A DNA stretch of 64,000 nucleotides from Trichomonas vaginalis G3. Taxonomy: Eukaryota > Parabasalia > Trichomonadida > Trichomonadidae. The stretch is from assembly GCF_026262505.1 (NCBI RefSeq), contig NC_067206.1, positions 11,861,507-11,925,506 of the forward strand, in the 5' to 3' direction. Within the stretch, counting starts at the first letter, position 1. Each line of letters starts with the position of its first letter. Below the pieces are notes generated by a model. That model was given only the letters and a program-made list of their open reading frames with translations, was not told where the DNA came from and ran no database searches. Both the position numbers and the translations under genes were made by a program. This document shows positions 19,315 to 28,735 of the stretch, one piece after another.

Positions 19315-20270
19315 TCGTCATTTTCAACTTCTTTAGCATATTCGTCAGGAGTTGTCTTATATTTGTTAGGAACTGTCTTTGAAAGTATACCACCTTGAAC
19401 TTTGACAAGTTTGAAACGAGGTCTGGCAATAGTAGTTTTATCTTCTGCTTGCAGTGTGTACATTTTGCCATGTTTGCCTAAAACTTCATAATATTCTCTT
19501 GTATACTTTCTTCTATTTTTAGGAACACGAATGTGAGTACCTGTCGGGTTCCCATTGTTGTCATAGTCAATAGTATTTTCATATGGGTCGCGTTTAGGTA
19601 TTTCTATTTTTACTTTGTCACCTTTCTGAAGTTTGAAGCCCGGCATTCTTTCTTGTTTGTCTCTTTTGACTAAATTATTAAATATATAGTCTTTCTCTAA
19701 GTCAGGGTTGTTTTTCATTTCTTCGGGGGAGTGGTTTCCCAAACCTTTTTGTTTACGGTTATTGTAAATATTTAAAACTTGTCTCATCTTTGCCATGGAG
19801 AAGTGTCTATACTTGTCGTCATATGACATTTCATTTGCTTCACCACCTTGTGGTTGGTTTAAGTCTCTTAACATTTTTATACAACCGTCAATGACACCAA
19901 GAGCAGAATGGTTTTGGTCGACAATGAAATATTGGTTTACATTTTTTGAACGCAGATAGTTTTTTACATCATCTGATTTGAAAGAACTTTCACAGTCAGA
20001 TGTCAGTTTTGTTGGATGGTATTTGTCAACGAATATTGTCAAAGCAGTTTTCACATCTAAAATATTTTTGGACCATAATGGTATGGCTTCACAGTATCTT
20101 GTGTTTTGACCAACAAATATTAACCAGTATGGAGGTCCATCTGTTCTAACTCTCGGAATGTTTTCCAAGATATCCATAAACCAAGCATTTGGTGTTGAAC
20201 TAAAGATTTTTATCATGAGTGCTTTTTTTGTTGCCTTAGAAACATAGGGGTCCTTGTTTGGATTCGTCAT
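19311..20270 (-). CDS. Polinton integrase (rve-type), element 2
   Basis: This 319-residue protein has a retroviral-type integrase core (residues ~28-190): WFMDILENIP, a FVGQNTRYCEAIPL strand pair, LTSDCESSF and a HSALGVIDGCIKMLRDL helix. A basic region follows, then a C-terminal SH3/chromo-like tail (FKLQKGDKVKI, YEVLGKHGKMYTLQ). It resembles the element 3 integrase at 45,690-46,756 in order and motifs. It lies tail to tail with the fibre gene. Confidence 0.82.
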   Translation of the reverse strand: MTNPNKDPYVSKATKKALMIKIFSSTPNAWFMDILENIPRVRTDGPPYWLIFVGQNTRYCEAIPLWSKNILDVKTALTIFVDKYHPTKLTSDCESSFKSDDVKNYLRSKNVNQYFIVDQNHSALGVIDGCIKMLRDLNQPQGGEANEMSYDDKYRHFSMAKMRQVLNIYNNRKQKGLGNHSPEEMKNNPDLEKDYIFNNLVKRDKQERMPGFKLQKGDKVKIEIPKRDPYENTIDYDNNGNPTGTHIRVPKNRRKYTREYYEVLGKHGKMYTLQAEDKTTIARPRFKLVKVQGGILSKTVPNKYKTTPDEYAKEVENDD

Positions 20271-20287
20271 TTTTTAACCCATAAGAA

Positions 20288-20682
20288 ATGGGTTTATTTG
20301 GCGCATTAGCAGGAGTTGCATCTAGATTTTTACCCGCAGTGGGAACAATAGCCAGAGGTGCATTTGGAATTGGAAGGAAGATTTTGAGTACATTAGGTAT
20401 ACTTAAAGAGAAAGCACAACCTATTATACAAACTGTACAGAAAGGTTGGATGTAGCACGAGATGCAACAAATCATTCCAAATCCTGAAACAAGAGGAAAA
20501 GTTCAAGGATGGATGGACAATGTAGGAAGACAAGCAGGAAACTATTATAACAAAGCAAATGACTACTATAACCAAGCAGGACACTATATCAAGGTGAAAG
20601 ATTCTTTAACAGAGGATATAACCATGCACAACAGTGGGTAAACAATAACCAACCTCAACCGCCTCAAACGTGGGGAATGTAA
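20288..20682 (+). pseudogene. Second pVI-like minor capsid protein gene, broken (element 2)
   Basis: The coding start (MGLFGALAGVASRFLP) is a glycine/alanine-rich amphipathic segment similar in style to the pVI-like remnant at 16,789. The end of the region is rich in Tyr, Asn and Gln, closing with QPQPPQTWGM. It is divergent from the integrase gene. The region is broken, about one to two breaks. Confidence 0.45.
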
Positions 20683-20699
20683 ATTTTTACTGAGATGAA

Positions 20700-20855
20700 A
20701 TGAACAATACAGCATTGAGACAAATGGGTTCAAGATGGATTTGTCGACTTCCAGCAGTTACACCACCACGTGTTTGTCAAGTTCTTCCTATACCTCAGGA
20801 AGTTTTAGACCGACTTAAAAAACAACAACAACCAGTTGAAAACAAACCAAACTAA
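20700..20855 (+). CDS. Small basic protein, 51 aa (unknown)
   Basis: The leader AATTTTTACTGAGATGAAATG is almost identical to that of the next gene at 20,875, which argues for a real, similarly expressed gene. The product has two Cys residues (RWICRLPAV, PRVCQVLP) and a Lys/Gln-rich tail. It could be a small core protein of the virion type (pX/mu-like), but that is only a positional guess. Confidence 0.55.
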   Translation: MNNTALRQMGSRWICRLPAVTPPRVCQVLPIPQEVLDRLKKQQQPVENKPN

Positions 20856-20874
20856 AATTTTTTACTGAGATGAA

Positions 20875-21459
20875 ATGACCGAAGAAGTTGAAACGGTAGA
20901 TTTGACACCACAAACAAAAAGTTCAGAACCATTGTCAAAACCTGTCAAAGAACTTACAGATGAAGAGAAAAATTCAATAATAGAAAGTGCCAGGTCTGGA
21001 AATACAAACCCTAACTACAAAGTCACTTTTCATAAAAATGGAACGGCTAGTATCTCAAAAAAGAAACAGACTCTCACAAATAAAATATTGAAGTCTGAAG
21101 GAGCTTTCGAGACAACAGATGGAAAAGTTTACTTCACTGACCAACAGTTCATTATAGAACATCTCATTGACTTAGAGTCGAAATATTCTAAACTTTACAA
21201 CAAACACAAAAAGTTGAAAGGAAAACAAAAACAAATGGCATATGATATTTATGAAGATGTTGACGACACAACTGTTCCTGCAGGTGAGGTAAAGTCAAAG
21301 GAACCGAAAAGTGACGAAAAACCGATAGAAGAAGAAAAACCAAAAACTGAAGATAAACCAAAACCAAAGTTTAGTTTGGAAACTAAACCAAGTCAACCTT
21401 CATTAGCTGGTATGGGTTGGCGTCAAAGACTTATGGCAGCAGGCGGTTATGTAAAGTAA
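20875..21459 (+). CDS. Polinton protein with a short KNG-RK domain, 194 aa
   Basis: Residues ~26-66 (LTDEEKNSII, then NPNYKVTFHKNG, then SISKKKQTL) match a short domain in two element 3 proteins (31,687-32,136 and 46,719-46,955). The consensus is a helix, P.Y.V...KNG.V..RK.K.PL. After this come a helical Lys-rich stretch, an acidic/Pro-rich linker (EEEKPKTEDKPKPKF) and a C-terminal GWRQRLMAAGGYVK. The leader TTTTTTACTGAGATGAAATG precedes the start. The function is unknown; it may be a nucleic-acid or capsid-binding adaptor. Confidence 0.65.
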   Translation: MTEEVETVDLTPQTKSSEPLSKPVKELTDEEKNSIIESARSGNTNPNYKVTFHKNGTASISKKKQTLTNKILKSEGAFETTDGKVYFTDQQFIIEHLIDLESKYSKLYNKHKKLKGKQKQMAYDIYEDVDDTTVPAGEVKSKEPKSDEKPIEEEKPKTEDKPKPKFSLETKPSQPSLAGMGWRQRLMAAGGYVK

Positions 21460-21594
21460 AGAAAAATATTTTTTTAAATTTTATTTGAACTGTACGCTGA
21501 GTTTGTTGGAGAAGACCGTTGGGAAACTTGTTTGTTAGATGAGAAATATGAAATGGCATACCATTTTAAAACAATATATTTTTACATATATTAA

Positions 21595-22462
21595 ATGCTT
21601 CAGGTTGAAAAACAAAGAACAAAAGTAGCAGATACAAAACCGTTAGACTATATCTTTACAAATGCTGGTAGGACTATTTCAGATGAAGAAATTTCATCCC
21701 GAGCATACAGGTTTGACTATCCAATTCGTTGGCTTCAAAGTCCTTCAGATGCAAAGGCAATAGGATTTAGAAGAGTTTTGTTTTCAAATAGAACTAACGC
21801 ATTTGCATTTTATGTCGCAGTATATTTTTCATGGGCAGTATAAAGGTTCTGATGGTCTAATAGACAAATTTGACGAAATGAGAATCTTTACAGTGCGTTC
21901 AGACGAAAGTCTTGAGAAAACTCTAAATGACTTTCAAACTCAAAGGAACAATATTATGGAATTTCAAGAAAATACGACTCTTTCTAAATGGAACCATACT
22001 ATCTGAAGCTAGAATATGACAAGATGAACTCCACCGTTCATTTCAAAAGATTGAAATTAACCCTCCAAGAGATACAGAGTTTTATTTTGGGGAAAGTAGA
22101 CAAACGTTCTTGGCACATTCTTCGGTTACTAAACCAGACAGAACCATTACCACCAGATGGTCCATTTAATTTATACTTCCACCAGCAGATTTGACGTTAT
22201 AGAACGTGTTGACCCTCAAAATGTTATTGTCATGCAAGTTTTCAGTTTCAAGCAACAATTAGTTTTCTATATTGGTAAGGACCTTTATGACTTTGCTTCT
22301 AAAATTCTACGAGACCAATCAGTAACAGTTTCTCTGACTTCAAGTTTGGTTCACAACAAATGGTGTGCAACATATTATTCATTGTACTATACTTTTACTC
22401 GAATGTCTTACTATATAACTACGAAAAGTGCTGAAAAAGTATTGAAAAAAATGTTTAGGTGA
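21595..22462 (+). pseudogene. Broken paralogue of the penton-like gene (element 2)
   Basis: The start (KPLDYIFTNAGR, YRFDYPIRWLQSPSDAKAIGFRR) matches the gene at 17,035-17,883 closely in wording. A clean leader (ATATTTTTACATATATTAAATG) is kept. The region is broken in several places and is treated as a fossil copy. Confidence 0.75.
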
Positions 22463-22767
22463 AGAGGTGAGATTTCACCTGTTTTTTCACCTGTTTTCTC
22501 ACCCTCTTGATTTTATGAATTTTATATATTAATGTTTTCGCTAAGCATCTTTGTTCCGTCAGTCAGTCAGTCAGTCAATGAAATTCACCAAAAATATAAT
22601 TAGTGAAGAGGTGAATCTCACCTGTTTTTTCACCTGGTTTCTCACCTCTTTATAATTTCTGAATTTCCTTAAGATAGAAAAATAAAGTTGTTTTATTTTA
22701 TTTATTTTTTATTTTGTATGTAAAGACAGAATGACAAAACATGAGTTTGAACAGTTAAAGATAGACA

Positions 22768-22932
22768 ATGACACCAAAGTCTGGTAGAATAGGTGATTTA
22801 AACGTAAGATACTTAAAGAAATACAACAAATATTCTTTGTCAGACATTATATCTCCATCTGGAAGAAAGCAAAGGACTGGGTTAGAATTGTTCTACTCAG
22901 AAATTTTGACAAGAAAAATCCTAGCTTATTGA
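22768..22932 (+). CDS. Possible small protein, 54 aa (weak)
   Basis: A basic, Tyr/Ser-rich frame (MTPKSGRIGDLNVRYLKKYN start, FYSEILTRKILAY end) lies shortly after an element 1-type leader. It reads like real protein but has no recognised family, and it sits in a decayed region. Confidence 0.3.
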   Translation: MTPKSGRIGDLNVRYLKKYNKYSLSDIISPSGRKQRTGLELFYSEILTRKILAY

Positions 22933-23643
22933 ATCGGTAAGATTCTATGGACTGCAGCATATCTCATCGACAAAAGTCTTATACCAATAGTTTTTTTATG
23001 GTTAGACCCAGTTGTTGGAATTTAACTTCATAACATATGGTTCACGATACGGAACGGTGCAGTGAGGCTTACTTTTCGACACAATGCGTCGAGATTGTCT
23101 CAGACACGAATCACAGAAAATTAACTTAGTATGGTCATAATTACAGGTTAATGTGTGATAGTGATGTGGATTATAAGCTGAACAGCTCAATAAAGTTAGC
23201 TACGATAACTCAAAGAGTTATGACACAGCTCTCACAGAGAGTTCTCTCGTTTAGATGGTCTGGTGTGTTTTCTTCACGACGCCTCAGTGTGTCGTATCTT
23301 CGCATAACACACCACGTATTAGACTCATTGCTTACAAAGTGTGTGGAGCAATGCTCCTCATGTTGCTCACACGATAAGGTTAAAGTATCATCGTGGGGCT
23401 TTTTCGGGCTTAATTCTGCACGCCGTATGAAGTTAGTGAGAGTATGCATAGAAAGCGTGTAATAGAATTAATATGAATAGAATGCATGAACAAAATAATG
23501 TCACTTTATCCTATAATATTATATCCTGTGGTTTCATGGTACAACATGTTCAGCCGGTGGTCAATTTTTATCACTCAGAAAATATGGTTTAGGTGAAGAG
23601 GTTAGAATCGTAACTCTCTTGTCTACCCTTTTCTGAAGTTTGT

Positions 23644-23682
23644 ATAAAAAGCGCAACCGTCTGAGATTTCCGGGCGGTTGCT
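23644..23682 (-). terminator. Second copy of the terminator-like hairpin
   Basis: On the minus strand GCAACCG pairs with CGGTTGC across a ~15-nt loop, followed by GC and a T-run ending TTTTTATAC. The flank TTTTGTGAAGAATA is shared with the copy at 3,194. The loops differ while the stems are kept. Confidence 0.5.
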
Positions 23683-24807
23683 ATTATTCTTCACAAAATC
23701 GTTGTTTTGAGGGTGCGGAGCCACTTTGCGACTTTTCCATCACCCTCATCTTTCAACTCAAAAGCTCATGATTTTAGAAAAATTTATATGTTAGAAATAG
23801 GATGTAGTTGGTTCCGTATTTTCCGTTATCTCTATACGGTTCGTGGCTGGTATGCCGCTGATAGAATATTATATGCATGAAATCACCTCCTTCCCAATAT
23901 AGCAGTAAATATTTAATTTATTTATGTCTTTGGATGTAGATAGTGTTCAGGATTTTTTTTGGTAACGTAGAATAACCGGTTTTGATATGAAGTATGTACT
24001 TAACGTGTGTTAAGCAGCTTTCGTACGAAACAAATATAACAGTAATATATAATGAAAGTTTGGTTCATTTTTTCTCTGTATGTAAATATGTATTTCAGCC
24101 GATTTTTTGTGTATCGACATCGTAACTTGGTTGAGATACTTCCTCTCAAAAATAAAGTGTTATATAATGAACAAAGTGTCAATTTTTTTTGTATGTAAGA
24201 TATTATTAAGTCAGGGATTTTTTTTGACGAGAGTGATACGTAATCAGCGTCTGTCCATAAATTAGCACGTTGATATATCAATTGTAGATAACCGTGATAG
24301 GTTTTATTTTTTTATTTTGAATATATATAAAAGATTATGATTCTCAGGGAATTTTTTGACGAAGTGAAACTTTAACACTTCGGTCAAAATATAACAAAGT
24401 TTATATTAATGAAAAAAGTGTTCATTTTTTGTATTTGACGAGAACCTATCGAGGTAGATGGTTAGATCTAACACGTTTGTCGAAATTTTTTGCTGAAACA
24501 AAACTCTCGAAAATTGAAATTTACACCGAAAAAAATAATTTAGGGTGAGAGGTTAAGATCTAAGCCTTCATTTCTAACTCATTTCTACCTCTTGAATTTT
24601 TTGACAATGTTCCTTAAGATAGAAAAAAAATAAAGTTAGTTTTTTTTTAAAAAATAATTTGTATTTTTATTGTAAGAACATGGTTAGCAACACTTCCCAC
24701 TACGTATTATTGAATCAGTGTCTGTTGATGTCAGATAGAGTATTGAAAAGCTTTGATTCCTTGTTCTTATACTGTTGAAAACAGAAATCCAGAGAGATAA
24801 AGCAAGA

Positions 24808-24907
24808 NNNNNNNNNNNNNNNNNNNNNNNNNNNNNNNNNNNNNNNNNNNNNNNNNNNNNNNNNNNNNNNNNNNNNNNNNNNNNNNNNNNNNNNNNNNNN
24901 NNNNNNN
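24808..24907. other. Assembly gap (100 Ns)
   Basis: Exactly 100 N residues, a conventional placeholder for a gap of unknown size. It lies between a repeat-derived leader and a host gene, so the junction to its left is not proven. Confidence 0.99.
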
Positions 24908-25166
24908 CTTTTGATATTTCGAGAAGATCATTGCATACAGTTACAGAAGGCATAACATTAACAAGTCCTTTCTGCAGTGTACTTGAGATTTCTTTAACTT
25001 TTTCTTCGGCATCTTTAACAAGAAGTTCAAGATACCTATTCTGCTCTTGTAATTTTAAGTTATCCTGCTGAAGAAGATGATGATGCTTTAGCATTGTTTT
25101 ACAAAATTTACAAAAATTTACAAAATCTATATCTATTATAAAAGGTATATACTCTAGATTTGCCAA
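24908..25166 (-). CDS. Coiled-coil host protein, C-terminal part lost in the assembly gap
   Basis: The gene starts at 25,166 and runs into the N gap. The visible ~86 residues contain FCKFCKTMLKHHHLL, then a strong coiled coil (QDNLKLQEQNRYLELLVKDA). No specific family is recognised. It is divergent from the ubiquitin-like frame at 25,210, 43 bp apart. Sequence on the other side of the gap is probably unrelated. Confidence 0.6.
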
Positions 25167-25209
25167 TCGATTATAAACACAAAAAATCCTGGCAATTTTT
25201 CCTAAAAAA

Positions 25210-25431
25210 ATGTTGATTTATCTCCTCTCAGAATCTAAAACTTATGTTTTGGAGGTGAGAGGAGATGAAACAATTAAAGATATCGAAGACATCATAGTGA
25301 ACGAATTTAACATCCAACGCTCCGAATTTACTTTAAATTTTGATTCAGAAATCGAAGTAGATGAAAAAAACAACAATTTCGGAAATATATTTATCTATAA
25401 ACGAATGCATTATAATGGATCCTGCATCTAA
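25210..25431 (+). CDS. Ubiquitin-like domain frame (may belong with the next frame)
   Basis: The 73-residue product resembles a ubiquitin-like fold in pattern: MLIYLLSESKTYVLEV, then DETIKDIEDIIVNEF, a helix at the right place, and strands after it. The frame ends 17 bp inside the start of the UBA-containing frame. Host UBL-UBA shuttle proteins carry these two domains in this order, so the two frames may be one gene split by a single-base indel or sequencing error. The UBL call rests on pattern only. Confidence 0.5.
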   Translation: MLIYLLSESKTYVLEVRGDETIKDIEDIIVNEFNIQRSEFTLNFDSEIEVDEKNNNFGNIFIYKRMHYNGSCI

Positions 25432-25966
25432 GAATGACAAACATTCTGATTCTGATAGTGATGAGGAAGATATGAAAGATAATAGAGTATTATTACCACC
25501 GAGAACTACATATTATTACAACCAGATGTTTCCTAACCATAATGATGAGAATAACTTTCATTATGATGAAAATAAATTATATGATGATCCACCAAATATG
25601 CAAGAGCTTGTTGAAAACGTTCTAGAAATTGGTGTTTCACAGGAAACTGCAGTACGCGCTCTTAGGCTAGCAAATTACAATTTTGTTGACGCGTGCTTGC
25701 TAATAGACGAAGATTCACTTGGTGATGGAAGCTTAGAGTCATCAAAATCGAATAATGCATTGAAACCAAATTCAAACAATCAAAATCCGTCACAAATTAA
25801 TCGGATTCCGAAAGAATGGCTGGAACAGCTTTCTACTAGAGAACAAGCCGAATTAACACGACTTTTTAAGAAATATGGAATAGTTGAAACTATTAGAGAT
25901 GTTTATCTAGCAACTGGCTATGATGAACAAATTGCAGATAATATTTTGTCTCAATATATTAAATAA
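25415..25966 (+). CDS. UBA-domain protein (ubiquitin shuttle type)
   Basis: Residues ~62-97 of the 183-residue product (MQELVENVLEIGVSQETAVR, then ALRLANYNFVDACLLI) fit a ubiquitin-associated domain: conserved Gly after the first helix, ALR, N..V..A. An acidic Ser/Asp-rich N-terminus precedes it and a helical C-terminal segment (KEWLEQLSTREQAELTRLFK) follows. Such proteins carry ubiquitinated cargo to the proteasome. The start at 25,415 is chosen because upstream codons belong to the overlapping ubiquitin-like frame. Confidence 0.7.
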   Translation: MDPASKNDKHSDSDSDEEDMKDNRVLLPPRTTYYYNQMFPNHNDENNFHYDENKLYDDPPNMQELVENVLEIGVSQETAVRALRLANYNFVDACLLIDEDSLGDGSLESSKSNNALKPNSNNQNPSQINRIPKEWLEQLSTREQAELTRLFKKYGIVETIRDVYLATGYDEQIADNILSQYIK

Positions 25967-26353
25967 GTAAAATTTGTATGTTATTCGTAGTATTTCTCCA
26001 TTTATAGTCGATTTTTTTTAATAAAATTTCTAATATTTTCATTCTGATGCTTAGAAAGCAGATAAAAACTATGAGCAATCACTGTCGAACAATTAAGATC
26101 GTATTCAATCAATTGGCATTAGAAAATGCAAATTATATTTGACGATGGGCAAAAACATCTATTACTTGATCTATGGGACAGCTTTAATAGTATTTAAGTC
26201 CATTGTTTCGAGAGATTTTTATTGCTCTCGAGATATAATTCTTGAGATGTATCAAGGCCTGCTCTAAATGTAGCAGTCACATTCCATTTGTATAGAAAAT
26301 TCATTACTTTGATGAACCAATCTCTTTGATTTTCGGTAAAAATAAGAACTATG
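25967..26353. other. Host intergenic region
   Basis: AT-rich sequence with no convincing gene or repeat. It ends at the 9-bp target duplication of the MULE. Confidence 0.6.
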
Positions 26354-26362
26354 CAAATAAAT
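26354..26362 (+). repeat. MULE target-site duplication, left copy
   Basis: CAAATAAAT, 9 bp, identical to 58,785-58,793. Nine base pairs is the usual duplication size for MULEs. Both copies lie exactly 14 bp outside the shared 20-bp core of the terminal repeats. Confidence 0.8.
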
Positions 26363-26488
26363 GGTAAAAAAGGGGGTTGGCGTCCTAAGGCGTCCTAGTG
26401 TAAATTTCTCAAAATTGTGATATTTACATCACATTTTTGAGAGGTTTATGGGCGTCCTAAGGGAAAATTGAATAGCTAGGGCGTCCCG
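26363..26488 (+). repeat. MULE left terminal inverted repeat
   Basis: It contains TTGGCGTCCTAAGGCGTCCT (26,377-26,396) and further GGCGTCC motifs at 26,451 and 26,480. These are spaced as in the right-end copy. A stem TGTAAAT...ATTTACA lies between them. Confidence 0.82.
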
Positions 26489-26995
26489 AATTTTCATTCT
26501 AAGATTTAAATATATTATATACTTAAGTATAATACAAGCAATATAAAAATTAAATTTTTATTATGTTAACTTATAAGAAATTTTTTTGAATTATCGTTGA
26601 TTTATTGTAATCTTTCCAGGCTATATTTTTGAAATCAACTTTACCTGTCATACGCATTAATGTAGTAGATGTCCAGGTGTAGCTATTATATCCCAGCAAC
26701 ATTGGTATTTTATCATTGTAAGATATCAAAATGAAGTGTTTTTTCAGATATAATTTTTCGTAAATTTTTCAAAAATAAGATGGTAAAAAAGCCTCGACTT
26801 GCTCGAAAAATAACAATTTTTTTACTTGTAAAAATAACCCTTTTACAGCATGGGCAGCTATTCAATCACTATTTCTTTTCTAAAAGTATATTTTTCAAAA
26901 AAAATTAAGATCAAATTCGACAATTTCTTGATGAAAGCAAAAATATTACACATACTTCTAGATGCATGGGATAAAATATGCAATTATTCGAGTGC

Positions 26996-27788
26996 GGGAC
27001 AAATTTGCCAGGTGTCACTTTTTCAATAACCTTAAATTACGCTTTTCTAATTTTTTAAAATAACCTTAAATTATATTTGAAGAAATTATGTCTATGATAT
27101 ATGTTTTATGCTAGAATCTTGGAGTTTTCATGCACTACACAAGAGCTCCAAGGTTCCAAGAGTGAATGCTCAATACTGAGACGAAGAATGGCTTCGCCGA
27201 ATCTTTGATCAGCAGAGGCCAAATGAAAAGGCCTCTGCTGATGGATTCTCAGGAGCCCTGAGGCTCCCTTTCGTAATGATTGGGAGCCTTGGGACTCCTG
27301 AGACGAAGAATGGCTTCGCCGAATCTTTGATCAGCAGAGGCCAAATGAAAAGGCCTCTGCTGATGGATTCTCAGGAGCCCTGAGGCTCCCTTTCGTAATG
27401 ATTGGGAGCCTTGGGACTCCTGAGACGAAGAATGGCTTCGCCGAATCTTTGATCAGCAGAGGCCAAATGAAAAGGCCTCTGCTGATGGATTCTCAGGAGC
27501 CCTGAGGCTCCCTTTCGTAATGATTGGGAGCCTTGGGACTCCTGAGACGAAGAATGGCTTCGCCGAATCTTTGATCAGCAGAGGCCAAATGAAAAGGCCT
27601 CTGCTGATGGATTCTCAGGAGCCCTGAGGCTCCCTTTCGTAATGATTGGGAGCCTTGGGGCTCCTGCAGCAGAGTATCGCTCCGCTCCATTAAATTTTCT
27701 AAAAAAGTGCCGTGTGGCAAATTTGTCCTGTTCCCCATCTTTATTATTTTTTTATTCCTTTGAAAAGTGACACTGGATAGTTTGTCCT
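26996..27788. mobile_element. Nonautonomous inverted-repeat element carrying a 122-bp array
   Basis: The left end GGACAAATTTGCCAGGTGTC and the right end (reverse complement GGACAAACTATCCAGTGTC) are similar and are followed by ACTTTT on both sides. A second, exact 14-bp inverse match (TGGCAAATTTGTCC) lies at 27,717-27,730. There is no coding capacity and I see no clear target duplication. It is nested within the MULE. Confidence 0.6.
27178..27665 (+). repeat. Four-copy 122-bp tandem repeat with hairpins
   Basis: The copies start at 27,178, 27,300, 27,422 and 27,544 and are nearly identical. Each contains a perfect 11-bp stem (CAGCAGAGGCC / GGCCTCTGCTG) and a second stem (AGGCTCCC / GGGAGCCT), and is far more GC-rich than its surroundings. 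Open frames across it are by-products of the repeat. Confidence 0.95.
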
Positions 27789-27948
27789 TTCTCCAATTAT
27801 TCAATCAATTCGCATGATTTGAAAAAAAATCTAAATTTGATAAAATGTAGAAATTTTTTATTTTTAACTTGAGATTCGATTTTTTTGATCCAATTTGTGA
27901 ATTTTTTTTTGATCGGAATTTCAATTAATTTGTTGATCAAAAATGACC

Positions 27949-28719
27949 TCACAATGTTTGATCATAAGTGAAGTCATCTTCATGGGTATTTAGAAATTCC
28001 AAGAGAAATTGCTTATTTCTCGCAGATGTAATATCTGAGAAAATCGAATTTAAATATTCATAGAAACCCAAATCATTCTCCGGTTCGAATAATTCATCTG
28101 TTGCTTTTTCTGTTTTTTCTATGAATTTTAATAATTTGATTAATAAATCTTCATCAGGAAGAATTATTGCTGCATTTGTGATAAAATTCCATATTGAGGT
28201 AATATGGCAATAATTACATTTATAAAATGTAATTTTATCCAAAATTTTTTGGCAAATTCGCATAATAGCATTAATATTTGAAGCTGAGATTAAACCTGTG
28301 ATTACTTCTGTAACTTTTGGAAAATCATCGCAATTTAATATCTCTTTATATTGAATTGAGAAATAAAAAAAATCAAATGGATTCATTTCTTCAATTTCAA
28401 GGAGATTGTAAAAATTGATAGAAGTGTTATTGCAACAAATTGTATTTGCAGCAAAAAATATCATTTGCTCGATTCCATTTTTGGAATAAATTTGCTGGAA
28501 CAATGTTAAATTAAAACAGTTGCTTAATTTTTCTTCATTGTTTTCATAAAAAAGTAACAAGTTTGCAACTGAAATTTCAAAATTTTGATAATTGCCAGTT
28601 ATTTCAGTAAATATATATATTTGCTTTTCTTCATCTAAAAATGGCAAATATTGATTTGCAATATTAACTAAAGTTTGGGATAAATTGTTCCAGTTTGATT
28701 TTACAATTTGTGAGCACAT
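27949..28719 (-). CDS. Helical-repeat protein, C-terminal part (MULE passenger, possibly split)
   Basis: The 256-residue product consists of helical, Leu/Ile-rich units with Asn-rich loops, the texture of HEAT/ARM-type solenoids such as importin/exportin relatives. No motif proves a family. It begins 16 bp after the stop of the next frame (28,736-29,056), which has the same style, so both may be one gene split by a stop and frame change. It lies inside the MULE and may be captured host sequence. Confidence 0.5.
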   Translation of the reverse strand: MCSQIVKSNWNNLSQTLVNIANQYLPFLDEEKQIYIFTEITGNYQNFEISVANLLLFYENNEEKLSNCFNLTLFQQIYSKNGIEQMIFFAANTICCNNTSINFYNLLEIEEMNPFDFFYFSIQYKEILNCDDFPKVTEVITGLISASNINAIMRICQKILDKITFYKCNYCHITSIWNFITNAAIILPDEDLLIKLLKFIEKTEKATDELFEPENDLGFYEYLNSIFSDITSARNKQFLLEFLNTHEDDFTYDQTL

Positions 28720-28735
28720 TATGTAATATGTAAAT

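Larger units (their letters stand above)
14040..22462. mobile_element. Polinton/Maverick-like element 2 (partial, broken)
   Basis: The genes are an adenine methylase, a small membrane protein, pVI-like glycine-rich proteins, penton-like proteins, a tail-collar fibre protein and an rve integrase, several matched by homologues in element 3. I see no polymerase, major capsid protein or packaging ATPase, so the copy is incomplete. Several genes are broken. The left margin (14,060-14,150) has four GTCACTTTT or GTCGCTTTT motifs like those in the terminal repeats of element 3, so it may be a terminal repeat. The ends are approximate. Confidence 0.65.
22463..24700. mobile_element. Decayed remnants related to element 1, no intact gene
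   Basis: Four diverged copies of a GAAGAGGTGA...TCACCT block lie at ~22,455, 22,606, 23,590 and 24,542. Two are followed by leaders (CTTAAGATAGAAAAATAAAG, then a TTTTTATT-rich stretch to an ATG near 22,731 and 24,679) that resemble the leaders of element 1. A CAGT-type microsatellite is at 22,558-22,577. The hairpin at 23,644-23,682 also matches element 1. Open frames at 23,002-23,462 overlap on both strands and are not convincing genes. Confidence 0.55.

Noticed and set aside
23002-23462. Overlapping frames on both strands in a GC-richer patch
   Set aside because: No leader, no family resemblance, and both strands are equally open.
24684-24807. Continuation of the coiled-coil gene left of the N gap
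   Set aside because: The frame match across 100 placeholder Ns is meaningless and the sequence left of the gap is repeat-derived leader.
27493-27804. Open frame across the 122-bp array
   Set aside because: It follows the tandem repeat exactly and has no start context; a by-product of the repeat.
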